The notes under the pieces are model-generated. The model was not told where the DNA came from, did not search any database, and saw nothing but the letters and a program-made list of their open reading frames with translations. A stretch of 64,000 nucleotides of DNA from Streptomyces cellulosae (GTDB lineage: Bacteria; Actinomycetota; Actinomycetes; Streptomycetales; Streptomycetaceae). This document shows, in pieces, positions 42,041-51,008 of the stretch. The number at the start of each line of letters is the position of its first letter. Position 1 is the stretch's first letter. The stretch is from NCBI GenBank assembly GCA_014655195.1, contig BNBH01000012.1, forward strand, positions 62,001 to 126,000, written 5' to 3'. Made by a program: the position numbers and the translations under genes.

Positions 42041-42985
42041 GACATGGCCCGCACCCTCGCCGCCGGCTGGTCGGAGGGCGACGAGGTGGTCGTCACCCGG
42101 CTCGACCACGACGCCAACATCCGTCCGTGGGTGCAGGCCGCCGAACGGGCCGGCGTCACCGTCCGCCGCGCCGACTTCGACCCGGCCACCGGGGAGCTGA
42201 CCGCCGACCACATCCGCGCCCAGCTCTCCGACCGCACCCGCCTGGTCGCGGTCACCGCCGCCTCCAACCTCATCGGCACCATGCCCCCGGTCGCCGAGAT
42301 CGCGCGGCTGGTGCACGAGGCGGGCGCCCTGCTGTACGTCGACGGTGTGCACCACACGGCGCACGCGCCGGTGGACGTGCGGGTACTGGGCGCGGACTTC
42401 TTCGTCTGCTCGCCGTACAAGTTCCTCGGCCCGCACCACGGCGTCCTCGCCGCATCCCCCGAGCTGCTGGAGACCCTGCGCCCGGACAAGCTGCTGCCCT
42501 CCTCGGACGCGGTGCCCGAGCGGTTCGAGCTGGGCACCCTGCCCTACGAGTTGCTGGCCGGCACCCGCGCCGCCGTCGACGTCCTCGCCGGGCTCGGCGG
42601 GCCGGCCGACGGCGGCCGCCGGACCCGGCTCGGCGCGGCGTACGAGGCGATAGGGGCGCACGAGGCGCGGCTGCGGGCCCGCCTGGAGGAGGGCCTGGCG
42701 GCCCTCGACGGGGTGACCGTCCACTCCCGGGCCGCGCGCCGCACACCGACCCTCCTGCTCACCTTCGACGGCCGCAGCACCGAGGACGCCTACCGCTTCC
42801 TCGCCGGACGCAACGTCCACGCGCCCTCCGGTCACTTCTACGCCCTGGAGGCCTCCCGCCACCTGGGCCTCGGCGACACCGGCGGCCTGCGCGTCGGCCT
42901 CGCCTGCTACACCTCCGACGAGGACGTCGACCGTCTGCTCGACGGCCTGGGCGACTTCCTCAAGCAGACCCCGGCCGCGCACTGA
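42041..42985 (+). pseudogene. Cysteine-desulfurase-like gene, 3' part (after IS)
   Basis: 315 codons including the stop, in frame with the 5' part once the element is removed. It contains the aminotransferase core: DHDANIRPWVQAAERAGVTV, SNLIGTMPPVAEIARLVHEA, LLYVDGVHHTAHAPVDVRVL and the PLP-lysine region FVCSPYKFLGPHHG. No internal stop or frameshift is seen, so the insertion appears recent. Translation could restart downstream but would lack the substrate-binding N-terminus. Confidence 0.9.
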
Positions 42986-42989
42986 CACG

Positions 42990-43032
42990 ACGGCCCGCCG
43001 GCGCCGTACATCCGGCGGCGCCGGCGGGCCGT
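42990..43032 (+). terminator. Strong hairpin terminator
   Basis: A perfect inverted repeat with 16-nt arms (ACGGCCCGCCGGCGCC) and an 11-nt loop, 5 nt beyond the desulfurase-like stop. Confidence 0.9.
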
Positions 43033-43050
43033 CCGTGCCATCGTGGACGC

Positions 43051-43623
43051 ATGACCGTCGAAGTCCGCCCAGCCTCGGAGTTCGAGGACGTCCGTGCCGT
43101 GCTCGGTCCCAAGTCCCCGCAGGCGAACGTCTGCTGGTGCCTGAGCTACCGCATCCCCTCCACGCGCAACCGTGAGCTGCGCGGCCCCGCCCGAGGGGAG
43201 TACGTCGCCGAGCTGCTCCGCTCCGGCACCCCCCTCGGGGTGCTCGCCCACGAGGACGGCGAGCCCGTCGGCTGGGCCGCTGTCGCCCCGCGCGCGGACA
43301 CCTCCTTCGCCCGCAACCGCAAGATCCCGCACGTCGACGACCTGCCGGTGTGGTCCCTGTGGTGCATACGGGTGCGCCCCGGCCACCGCGGCAAGGGCCT
43401 CTCGCACGCCCTGATCGCCGGCGCCGTCGAGTACGCCCGCGCGCAGGGCGCCCCCGCCGTCGAGGCCTACCCCCTCGACAACGGAGACGCCCGCGTCGAC
43501 CTGACGATGGCCTATCCCGGGCTCCGCGAGAACTTCGAGCGGGCCGGGTTCACCCACGCCGCCGACACCACCTCGGTGCTGGCCGGCCACCCCCGCGTGC
43601 TGATGCGACTCGACCTGGGCTGA
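43051..43623 (+). CDS. GNAT-family N-acetyltransferase
   Basis: 190 residues. The acetyl-CoA site is seen in CIRVRPGHRGKGLSHALIAG (R-x-x-G-x-G/A type), preceded by the strand VWSLWCIRV. The N-terminal part carries CWCLSYRIPSTRN, as in a small Streptomyces subgroup that annotators call GNAT family. The substrate is unknown. CATCGT lies 6 nt before the ATG and no ribosome site is visible, so it may be leaderless. It is convergent with the acyl-CoA ligase gene. Confidence 0.85.
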   Translation: MTVEVRPASEFEDVRAVLGPKSPQANVCWCLSYRIPSTRNRELRGPARGEYVAELLRSGTPLGVLAHEDGEPVGWAAVAPRADTSFARNRKIPHVDDLPVWSLWCIRVRPGHRGKGLSHALIAGAVEYARAQGAPAVEAYPLDNGDARVDLTMAYPGLRENFERAGFTHAADTTSVLAGHPRVLMRLDLG

Positions 43624-43684
43624 CGGCGGACGCGCACGGCACGGGCGGCCCGGCTCGGCAGAGCGGCACGCGAGGGCGCCCGCC

Positions 43685-45601
43685 TCACGCGTACAGCGCG
43701 GCGATCTCCTCCGCGTACGCCTCCTGCGCCGCCTTCCGCTTGACCTTCAGCGACGGCGTGAGCAGGCCGTTCTCCTCGCTGAACTCGCCCGCGACGACGA
43801 CGAACTCGCGGATGGACTCCGCGCGCGAGACGGCCTCGTTGGCGTAGTCCACGGCCTTCTGCACGTCGGCCCGCATACGCGGGTCGGCGATCACCTCGGA
43901 CATCGGGGTGCCGGCGGGCATCTTGCGTACCGACAGCCAGTGGGCCACCGTCTCCGGGTCGAGGGTGATCAGCGCGGCCACGTAGGGACGGTTGTCGCCG
44001 ACGACCAGGCACTGTCCGACCGGCGGACGGCTGCGCAGCCGGTCCTCCAGGACGGCGGGGGAGACGTTCTTGCCGCCGGAGGTGACGATGATGTCCTTCT
44101 TGCGGCCGGTGATGGTCAGATAGCCGTCCTCGTCGAGCGCGCCGAGGTCCCCGGTGGCGAACCAGCCGTCGCGCAGCACTTCATCGGTGGCCGCCGGGTT
44201 GTTCCGGTACGACCCGAAGACGATGCCGCCCTTGATCAGCACCTCGCCGTCGTCGGCGATGCGCACCGCCGTGCCGGGGACCGGCCGGCCGACCGTGCCG
44301 GGGCGCGGGGACAGCGGCGGGACGACGGTCGCGGCGGCGGTGGTCTCGGTGAGGCCGTAGCCCTCGTAGATCATGATGCCGGCCGCGTAGAAGAACAGGT
44401 TGAGGTCCTTCTCCAGCGGGGAGCCGCCGCTGATCGCGTACCGCAGGCGCCCGCCGAGCTCCTTGCGGACCCTGCGGTAGACCAGCAGGTCGTACAGCGC
44501 CCACGCCGCGTACAGGCGAAGGCCGGGGCCCTTGCCGCGGCCGAGGAAGCGGTTGAGGTGCGCCCGCGCGAAGCGGACGGCGATGCGATGGGCGCGCTCG
44601 AACGATGCCCCGCGCCCGATCTTCTCCGCGGTGGCCCGCCCGGTGTCGTGGATCTTCTCGAACAGGTAGGGCACGCCCACCACGAACGTGGGGCGGAACG
44701 ACTTGAGCGCGGGCCGCAGTTCGTCCGGCTTGATGCTCGGGCAGTGGCCGGTCTCGATGCGGGCCATCAGACAGGAGATCTGCAGGGTGCGGCCCAGGAT
44801 GTGGGCGAGCGGCAGGAACAGCAGCGTCGAGGCGGTCTGGGAGGTGACCGCCTTGAAGACGGGGTGCAGCAGCTCGACCGTGTTCGCGGACTCGGCGTAC
44901 AGGTTGCCGTGGGTCAGCACGCAGCCCTTGGGGCGTCCGGTGGTGCCGGAGGTGTAGCAGACGGTCGCCACCGTGTCGGCGGTGAGGGCGGCGCGCCGCT
45001 TGGTGACCTCCTCGTCCGGGACGTCCCGGCCCCGGGCGACGAGGTCGTCCACGGCGCCCGCCTCCAGCTCCCACACCTCGGGCGGCGCGTCCACGGCGGC
45101 GGTGCCGGCGCGGACCGTGGCGGTGTTGTCCGCTGTCTCCGCGACGACGTACCGGACGCCGGCGTCCCGGACGATCCACTCCACCTGCTCGGCCGAGGAG
45201 GTGGGGTACACCGGCACGGTCTGCCCGCCGGCCGCCCAGATCGCGAAGTCCAGCAGTGTCCACTCGTACCGCGTGCGGGACATCACGGCGACCCGGTCGC
45301 CCGGCTCGAGACCGGCCGCGACCAGGCCCTTGGCCACGGCGGTGACCTCCCCGGCGAAGGCCGCCGCCGTGACCGGGCGCCACGCGCCCCCTTCCTCGCG
45401 GCGCAGCACGACCGCGTCGGGCGCCTCGTCCGCGTTGGTGAACGGGATGTCGGCGGTCGTGCCCGTGACGGGATGCGCGGCCAGGACCTCCGTGCGGACC
45501 TCGCGGACCGTGCCGCGCTCGTCCTTGAGGGTCTCGACCGTTGTGCGGCCCGCCAGATCGGCCCGTCGTTTCGCCCGTTTCAGATCCTTGCGTACGCCCA
45601 T
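43685..45601 (-). CDS. Long-chain acyl-CoA synthetase (FadD15-like AMP-forming ligase)
   Basis: 638 residues. The ATP motif YTSGTTGRPKG, the adenylate motif YGLTETTAAA, GDLGALDEDGYLTITGRKKD and the C-terminal catalytic lysine region TPSLKVKRKA are present. The length and the FLPLAHILGRTLQ segment match actinobacterial FadD15-type enzymes that activate long-chain fatty acids to CoA thioesters in the cytoplasm. The ATG at 45601 begins the usual MGVRKDLKR-like N-terminus. An inverted repeat CTTAC/GTAAG lies 78 nt upstream and could bind a TetR-type regulator; no regulator gene is adjacent. Confidence 0.92.
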   Translation of the reverse strand: MGVRKDLKRAKRRADLAGRTTVETLKDERGTVREVRTEVLAAHPVTGTTADIPFTNADEAPDAVVLRREEGGAWRPVTAAAFAGEVTAVAKGLVAAGLEPGDRVAVMSRTRYEWTLLDFAIWAAGGQTVPVYPTSSAEQVEWIVRDAGVRYVVAETADNTATVRAGTAAVDAPPEVWELEAGAVDDLVARGRDVPDEEVTKRRAALTADTVATVCYTSGTTGRPKGCVLTHGNLYAESANTVELLHPVFKAVTSQTASTLLFLPLAHILGRTLQISCLMARIETGHCPSIKPDELRPALKSFRPTFVVGVPYLFEKIHDTGRATAEKIGRGASFERAHRIAVRFARAHLNRFLGRGKGPGLRLYAAWALYDLLVYRRVRKELGGRLRYAISGGSPLEKDLNLFFYAAGIMIYEGYGLTETTAAATVVPPLSPRPGTVGRPVPGTAVRIADDGEVLIKGGIVFGSYRNNPAATDEVLRDGWFATGDLGALDEDGYLTITGRKKDIIVTSGGKNVSPAVLEDRLRSRPPVGQCLVVGDNRPYVAALITLDPETVAHWLSVRKMPAGTPMSEVIADPRMRADVQKAVDYANEAVSRAESIREFVVVAGEFSEENGLLTPSLKVKRKAAQEAYAEEIAALYA

Positions 45602-45678
45602 GACGGCTCCCGGTCGCGGTTGACTGTCCTGCTGGTGCTGTCCGTACTTGCTTCCGTGCTTACTTACTCAGGAGTCAA

Positions 45679-45694
45679 CTTACCCGTGCGTAAG
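45679..45694. promoter_or_regulatory. Inverted repeat upstream of the acyl-CoA ligase gene
   Basis: CTTAC-CCGTGC-GTAAG, 5-bp arms with a 6-nt spacer, amid repeated TTAC motifs (TTACTTACTCAG at 45660-45671). Candidate TetR-family operator; the arms are short. Confidence 0.5.
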
Positions 45695-45718
45695 GACGAG
45701 TCAACGGTCCGGGGGCGA

Positions 45719-47272
45719 TCAGTCCAGGCCGTCCGCCGTACGGATCGCCTCCGCCAGCTCCCGCACGTCCGCGTCCTCGGTCCGCGCGGCCAGCGATTCG
45801 GCGCGCTCGGACAGCTCACCGAGACCGGGGGCGCCGGGCAGCGAGCCCTCCCGGTGGCCGTCGGCACGCAGCGCGTCGGCGAAGTACGCGGCGGTCGCCG
45901 TCACCGTCAGCCGGGGCCGCGCCCGCCACACCGACTCCGCGAGCCCGTCGGCCTCCAGGTCGCCGGTCTCCTCGTGCGGGGTACGGCTGTCGGGGTCGAG
46001 CCAGCGCACGGTCGCCGTGGCGAGGTGCCCCTCGGCGCCGGGCCGGGTGCGTACCGCGTACAGGGCGGTCACGGTGTGGCCGGGGCCGACCTCGCCGCCG
46101 TCGACCCGGTCGTCCCGGAAGTCGTCGTCGGCCACCCTGCGGTTGTCGTAGCCGACCAGGCGGAACTCGGCGACCGTCTCCGGGTCGAAGGCCACCTGCG
46201 CCTTGGCGTCACGGGCGGTCAGCTCGATGTTGCGGGGCAGCTCCTCGCAGAACACCTCACGGGCGTCCTCCTCGTCGGACACGTACACGGTGTGCCCGTC
46301 GCCCCGGTCGGCGAGCTGCTCCATGAGCGCGTCGCCGTAGTCGCTGCCGACGCCGACGCCGAACAGGGTGATGCCGTGCTCCCGCCGGGACTCGGAGATC
46401 CGCTCCAGGATCGCGCCGGCCTCCGTCTCGCCGGTGTTGGCGAGGGCGTCGGACACCAGGACGACCCGGTTGGTGGCGCCCTTGCGCAGTCCCTCCACGG
46501 CGGTCTCGTAGCCGGTTTCCACGCCGGCGCCGAGGTTGGTGGAGTCGGTCGGCTCCAGGCTGTCGATCGCGTCGTGGATCTCGCCCCGGTTGCCGTCGAG
46601 CCGGGTCATCGGCAGCACGGTCTCCGACTCGCCGCTGAAGGTGACGAGGGCGACCGAGTCGTCGTCGCGCAGCCGGTCGGTCATGGTGCCCAGCGCCTCC
46701 CGGGCGAGGTCGAGCCGTCCCGGTTCGCCCATCGATCCGGAGACGTCGACGACGAACGTCAGGGCCGCGGGCGGCCGTTCACCGTCCGCGTCGGCGGTCC
46801 GGGTGGCGAGCCCGACCCGCACCAGCGACCAGCCCTCCTCGTCGGTGCGGGCGCCGTCCACGGTGACCGTGAAGCCGTCGCCGTCGGGGCGCGGGTAGTC
46901 CTGCCGGAAGCTGTTGACGAACTCCTCCGGGCGCACGGTCGACGGGCCGGGCAGCCGGCCCTCGTCGAGGGTGCGCCGGGCGTAACCGTAGGAGGCGGTG
47001 TCGACGTCCAGCGCGAACGTCGACAGATGGTCCGGCTCCGGGGCCACGTCCCGCGACTCCTGCCCGCCCTCCCGCTCACCGCCCTCGTACCGGCCCGAGC
47101 CCTCAGGGCCGGCGGGCGGGCGTGGCACGTCGTGGGTGCCGCCGTCGTAGGAGGCGTCACTCTTGTGCGCCCCGCTGTCGCCGCCCCCGCTGCATCCGGT
47201 GAGCAGCAGCCCGCAGGCCGCGCCGAGTGCCACCAGCCCCCCGGCCGGCCGTCGTGTTCCGTGCCGCTTCAT
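45719..47272 (-). CDS. VWA-domain lipoprotein (YfbK-like)
   Basis: 517 residues. A signal peptide ends in LLLTGC (Cys27). A Gly/Glu/Ser-rich linker is followed by the YfbK-type head FALDVDTASYGYARRTLDEG and EEFVNSFRQDYP. The von Willebrand A domain carries the MIDAS motif FVVDVSGSMGEP (about residue 177). The C-terminal DUF3520-like region ends the protein. It sits on the outer face of the membrane and probably binds partner proteins through a metal ion. The exact role is unknown. It is monocistronic; its start is followed upstream by a 300-nt region with no clear gene. Confidence 0.9.
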   Translation of the reverse strand: MKRHGTRRPAGGLVALGAACGLLLTGCSGGGDSGAHKSDASYDGGTHDVPRPPAGPEGSGRYEGGEREGGQESRDVAPEPDHLSTFALDVDTASYGYARRTLDEGRLPGPSTVRPEEFVNSFRQDYPRPDGDGFTVTVDGARTDEEGWSLVRVGLATRTADADGERPPAALTFVVDVSGSMGEPGRLDLAREALGTMTDRLRDDDSVALVTFSGESETVLPMTRLDGNRGEIHDAIDSLEPTDSTNLGAGVETGYETAVEGLRKGATNRVVLVSDALANTGETEAGAILERISESRREHGITLFGVGVGSDYGDALMEQLADRGDGHTVYVSDEEDAREVFCEELPRNIELTARDAKAQVAFDPETVAEFRLVGYDNRRVADDDFRDDRVDGGEVGPGHTVTALYAVRTRPGAEGHLATATVRWLDPDSRTPHEETGDLEADGLAESVWRARPRLTVTATAAYFADALRADGHREGSLPGAPGLGELSERAESLAARTEDADVRELAEAIRTADGLD

Positions 47273-47574
47273 CCTGTGTACCCCCTGTGCCGGTCGACGC
47301 CGCTGTCAGTGACTGTGACGGCGCGGCGGACGGAATCGTGCGGTACGGGGTGTTGCAGGTGCGTCTCGATGCGGGAACAGCGATGCCCGGCGAGACCGGT
47401 CGGTGATCTTCCGTTGACCTGCGCGAGGCCTGGCACGCGGAGGGAGCGGTGCGACCGAGGGTGGAGTCCCCGGCCGCGCTCGCCGCGAACGACGTCGGCA
47501 CCACGGGTGGTTGACCAAGTTGGCCACGTTCGTGGCGGAGTTGGTCGGGCTGTCCCGGTCGTTGACGACGTGCC
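47273..47574. other. Non-coding stretch upstream of the VWA gene
   Basis: No supportable gene is seen on either strand. It presumably carries the VWA promoter. The right half grades into the remnant of a plus-strand transporter, so part may be decayed transporter DNA. Confidence 0.4.
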
Positions 47575-48184
47575 GGACGGCAGCATCACGCTCTTCGCGC
47601 TCCTGGGCCGGCGCCTGCACACCCGGGTGCTCGTGCTGATCGGAGCGGTGATGTCCGCCGCCGCGGTGTGGCTGTTCGTCCTCACCGGCGCCACCGACTC
47701 GCTCGCGCTGTTCTTCCTGGCGTCGGCCGTCGCCGGGGCCGCGTACGCCTTCGACTTCGCGGGCGGGCTCACGGTGCTCAGCCGGTGCGCGCCCGCCCCG
47801 CACCGGGCGGGCAGGGTCTCCGGCGCTTACCTCGACGGGTACGCCGCCCAGGGGATCGGAGCGCCCGCGCTCGGCGCCGTGGTGACCGCGCACGGGCTGA
47901 TGAGCGAGTTGGTGACGGGCGCGGCCGTGGCCGGCGGCTTCTTCGTGCTCGTCGCGGTCGTCGGCCTGGCCGTGCTGACACCCCTGCACCGGGCCGACCG
48001 CGAGGCCGCACGCCGCCGCACCGCTGCGGGAACCGGCCCCGGAGGAGTGGGCCCGGAGGAGCACCGGGCCCCGAACGGCGAAGCGCCGTCCGCCCTCCCG
48101 CCGGGGGAGTGGCGGACGGCGCACCGGATTGCGACCTGTCACCCGTTCATCTCACCCGTGCGTCGCGCGGGCGCTACGGATTGA
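47575..48184 (+). pseudogene. C-terminal fragment of an MFS transporter
   Basis: From about 47575 the frame reads SITLFALLGRRLHTRVLVLI, AVWLFVLTGATDSLALFFLA, GGLTVLSRCAPAPHRAGRVS and AVVTAHGLMSELVTGAAVAG, a run of about five membrane helices typical of the second half of a major-facilitator exporter. The first seven helices and a start codon are missing. After the last helix the frame continues with about 55 residues of polar tail and ends inside the 3' end of the monooxygenase gene on the other strand, overlapping it by 11 nt. Confidence 0.7.
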
Positions 48185-49262
48185 CGCAACCGATCGTGCC
48201 CACCGGGAAGTTGTTGCCGCTGGACGTGGCCGTGAAGCCGAACGACACACTCCCGTCGGGTGGGATCACTCTGTTGTGGTCGGCGTTCCGCACCGTCACC
48301 GTGCCGTCCGAACCTGTCGTCAGGGTGCCGTTCCAGGCGCTGCCGATCGTGGTGCCCTGCCCGGGCTTCCACTGCACGGCCCAGCCGTTCAGCGGGGACG
48401 TCCCGTGGTTCATCACCTCGACGGAGCCCTGGAAGCCGCCGCTCCAGGAGTTGGTCACGCTGTAGACGGCCATGCACTCACCGGTGTGCGGCGGGTCGGT
48501 GGGGTCGGTCGGGTCGGGGGTGGGATCGGTGCCGGGGTCCGTGCCCGAGCCGCGGATGCCCGTGACCTCGCCGTTGCCGCCGTCGAAGACCACGTCGGAG
48601 CAGGAGAAGAAGTTCTCCTGGCTGTCCGAGCGCACCCACTGCATGAAGATCAGCGCGTCACCGGAACGGCCCGAGGGAAGCTGCAGGTTCCAGTAGTAGT
48701 GGCCCCCGTTGGCGCCCGGGGAGCCCTGCTGGGGCGGGTCGGTGACGGTCTGGATCAGCTGCAGGTCGTTCCACCCCAGCTGCGAGGTGGGCGACCAGCC
48801 GGGCTTGGTGATGTACACCCGGAAGTCACCCGGGTGGGCGGCCCAGTTGCTGTACTGCACCTTGATCGTCGAGCCCGACGTCAGATGCGTGCGCGGCCAG
48901 TCGGAGCGGGCCGCGTTGTAGGCGGAGAAGTCGTAGGGCGAGCGGTCGCCCGCACTGCACAGCGTGCCGTCCGGGACGTATCCCTGACCGCGTCCGCCGG
49001 CCTGGGAGTCGAGGACGGCGAACCAGTTGTAGAGGGCCGTGGCGCCGCTCTGGTTGAGCGCGGCCTTGCAGGCGGGGTTGGTCGGGTCGAGCGCGCCGGT
49101 GCCGGTGACGGCGTCCAGTTGGCACAGGTAGGTGCGCGACCCTGGCATCATCGCCACGCCGTGCGCCTGCGCGTCCTTCTGCCAGAGGAAACTGAGACCG
49201 AGCCCTCCGAGGAGGGTCGCCAGTACCGCTGCCAGAGAGACCAGTCTGCTTCTCAGAGCCAT
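48174..49262 (-). CDS. celS2: AA10 lytic polysaccharide monooxygenase with CBM2 (CelS2 type)
   Basis: 362 residues. A signal peptide ends AQA|HGVAMM, so mature His1 (residue 34) forms the copper histidine brace with the histidine in NWAAHPGDFRVY. The catalytic domain ends near FDGGNGEVTGIRG. A Thr/Pro/Asp linker and a C-terminal CBM2 (MAVYSVTNSWSGGFQG; FGFTATSSG) follow. The plan and text closely resemble S. coelicolor CelS2/ScLPMO10C, a C1-oxidising cellulose enzyme, as I remember it. It lies downstream of the GH12 gene on the same strand, the same pair as in S. coelicolor. ATG 49262 is chosen for the signal peptide. Confidence 0.93.
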   Translation of the reverse strand: MALRSRLVSLAAVLATLLGGLGLSFLWQKDAQAHGVAMMPGSRTYLCQLDAVTGTGALDPTNPACKAALNQSGATALYNWFAVLDSQAGGRGQGYVPDGTLCSAGDRSPYDFSAYNAARSDWPRTHLTSGSTIKVQYSNWAAHPGDFRVYITKPGWSPTSQLGWNDLQLIQTVTDPPQQGSPGANGGHYYWNLQLPSGRSGDALIFMQWVRSDSQENFFSCSDVVFDGGNGEVTGIRGSGTDPGTDPTPDPTDPTDPPHTGECMAVYSVTNSWSGGFQGSVEVMNHGTSPLNGWAVQWKPGQGTTIGSAWNGTLTTGSDGTVTVRNADHNRVIPPDGSVSFGFTATSSGNNFPVGTIGCVNP

Positions 49263-49605
49263 GGAGTCTCCTGTCCCGATGCTGAGTTCTTCATGGGCGG
49301 TGCGAGAGGGGTGGGGAGCCGGGGGTTGAGGCCCCCGCCCGGCCGGGGAGGGCGCCAGCCGGACGGGCGGGGGGATCCAGAGGCCGTCGCGCCACGGAGC
49401 GGGACCGTCCGGCGGCGGGTGCGTGGGCACCCGTCGCCGGTACGGCCGTCCGCGGCGCGGACGGGCGGGGGCGGCGGTCGCGGCTCACGGGCCGCCCCCT
49501 CGGCGGGACGTACGGGCTTGCGGGGCCCGCCCCGTCGGCGCGGGGAGGGAAGAGCGGGCCCCGGAAGCGAAGGGGGTCACGGCAGGGTGCGGCCCGCCAC
49601 GGCCC
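49263..49605. other. 343-nt gap between the GH12 and AA10 genes
   Basis: Very GC-rich, with no gene seen. Several short inverted repeats occur (for example GGGTGCG-TGGG-CACCC near 49420), but no CebR-type box was found before the monooxygenase gene. The AA10 gene may depend on read-through from the GH12 promoter or on an unseen promoter here. Confidence 0.4.
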
Positions 49606-50754
49606 TCACGCGGTGCGGCAGGCGGTGCCGTTCAGCTGGAAGGCGTCCGGCTGCGCGAAGCTGCCGCTGTAGCTGCCCTGGAAGCCGAAGCTCTGGCTGC
49701 CGCCGGCGGCGATCCGTGCGCTGTCGGCGGGTCCGGTGGCCGTGACCGCGCCCGAGGAGGGGGAGACGGAGGCGTTCCACGCGTGCACGACGCTCTGCCC
49801 GGAGGGCAGGGTGAAGGCGAGCCGCCAGCCGTCCACGGGAGCCGGACCGTTGTTGGTGACGGTGACGTTCGCGGTGAAGCCGCCCGGCCACACGTTCGTC
49901 GCGTACGACACCGTGCAGGCGGCCGGCGTGCCCGGGTCACCCGGGCCGTTCGGGTCGCCCGGGTTCTGCGAGCCGCCCGTGTTCACGGTCGACGAGAAGG
50001 AGTTGACCGCGAGACCCGCGCCGTTCTGCCAGGGCTCGAAGCCGGCCTGGACGCTCGTCAGGTACCAGTCGCTGCCCGCCATCCCGCGGGCGACGGTCGC
50101 CCGGACGAAGTCCATCACGTCGAAGCTCCAGCTGCTGATCGCGGACGGAGCGACGAACGACAGGACGTCGTTCGTGCCGTTCCCGCCGGACCACACCTCC
50201 CAGGTGCGCCCGCCCACGGAGGCCGTGCCGACCTGCGAGCCGATCGGCTGGATCGGCCCCACCCGGTTGAACCAGATCATGATCTCGGTCCGGTTCACCC
50301 CGTCGGTGCGGGGCGTCGGGTCCAGCCAGATGTCGTACGAGGCGTTGTACACGGCGTTGTCGACGTAGCTGTACGAGATGCTGCTGGGCGCGGAGGAGAT
50401 GCCGCTGATCCGCGCGGGGAGCGCGGTGCCCGGCGAACAGTTCGTGTAGTGACAGCCGTTGAAGACCGACGGGTACGACTTCGGCGCGCCGTCGGTCGGC
50501 ACCGAGCCGTCGGCCTGCGCGACCCGGAAACCGGAGTCGGTGGCGGTGACGCACTGGGTGGCGCTGGTGCCCCAGCGGTTGTTCTGGACGACGTAGCGGC
50601 CCTGGACGACGGTCGAGCCGAACTGCTCGCAGATCGTGGTGTCGGCCTGGGCGGGGGCGGTCGCGGTCAGCAGCGCCGCCAGCGCGGCGAGAGCGGTGAG
50701 GAGCGCGGCCGACACGGAGCGCAGGGTGCGGGGGTGGTGCCGTAACCGTGGCAT
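49606..50754 (-). CDS. celB: Secreted GH12 endoglucanase with CBM2 (CelB type)
   Basis: 382 residues. A signal peptide ends near APAQADT. The GH12 domain (TICEQFGSTVVQGRYVVQNN to about residue 255) has the nucleophile in NRTEIMIWFN and the acid/base in GFEPWQNG. A Gly/Pro/Asp linker and CBM2 follow (VSYATNVWPGGFTANVTVTN). It strongly resembles CelB of S. lividans/S. coelicolor and cuts beta-1,4-glucan. Three CebR-type palindromes lie upstream, so it should be repressed without cello-oligosaccharides. Confidence 0.93.
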   Translation of the reverse strand: MPRLRHHPRTLRSVSAALLTALAALAALLTATAPAQADTTICEQFGSTVVQGRYVVQNNRWGTSATQCVTATDSGFRVAQADGSVPTDGAPKSYPSVFNGCHYTNCSPGTALPARISGISSAPSSISYSYVDNAVYNASYDIWLDPTPRTDGVNRTEIMIWFNRVGPIQPIGSQVGTASVGGRTWEVWSGGNGTNDVLSFVAPSAISSWSFDVMDFVRATVARGMAGSDWYLTSVQAGFEPWQNGAGLAVNSFSSTVNTGGSQNPGDPNGPGDPGTPAACTVSYATNVWPGGFTANVTVTNNGPAPVDGWRLAFTLPSGQSVVHAWNASVSPSSGAVTATGPADSARIAAGGSQSFGFQGSYSGSFAQPDAFQLNGTACRTA

Positions 50755-50790
50755 GTGGGGGACCTCTCGGGAGGGGGTGCGGGATACCGG

Positions 50791-50830
50791 CGGGAGCGCT
50801 CCCGCCTCCCCATTGATGGGAGCGCTCCCA
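50791..50830. promoter_or_regulatory. Two CebR-type operators before celB
   Basis: CGGGAGCGCTCCCG at 50791-50804 and TGGGAGCGCTCCCA at 50817-50830. The second is a perfect match to the known CebR/CelR box. They lie 37-76 nt upstream of the celB ATG, a good place to block its promoter. Confidence 0.9.
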
Positions 50831-50951
50831 ATGGTGTTCCGGGAGGGGACTGTAGAAGGCGTCCATGCCCCTGACAACCCTGTGCGCGGGAACCCGTCGA
50901 ACGTCTTTCGAAGTCGCAGGTCAGCGCGATGATCCACTTGACCTCGGACGA

Positions 50952-50965
50952 CGGGAGCGCTCCCG
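50952..50965. promoter_or_regulatory. CebR-type operator between celB and the LacI gene 3' end
   Basis: CGGGAGCGCTCCCG, a perfect palindrome with outer bases changed from the CebR box. It lies about 120 bp from the second box and 44 nt beyond the LacI stop. It could loop with the two boxes nearer celB. Confidence 0.8.
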
Positions 50966-51008
50966 AAAGTTTCGACGCGCGGGCGGTGGCGCGGGATTCC
51001 GCACCGGG

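Noticed and set aside
47306..48142. Minus-strand ORF opposite the MFS fragment
   Set aside because: Composition is that of a shadow frame, with no signal peptide, motif or ribosome site.
43940..48184. 1,414-codon plus-strand open frame
   Set aside because: Mostly antisense to the acyl-CoA ligase and VWA genes. Only its last ~200 codons hold recognisable protein (the MFS fragment).
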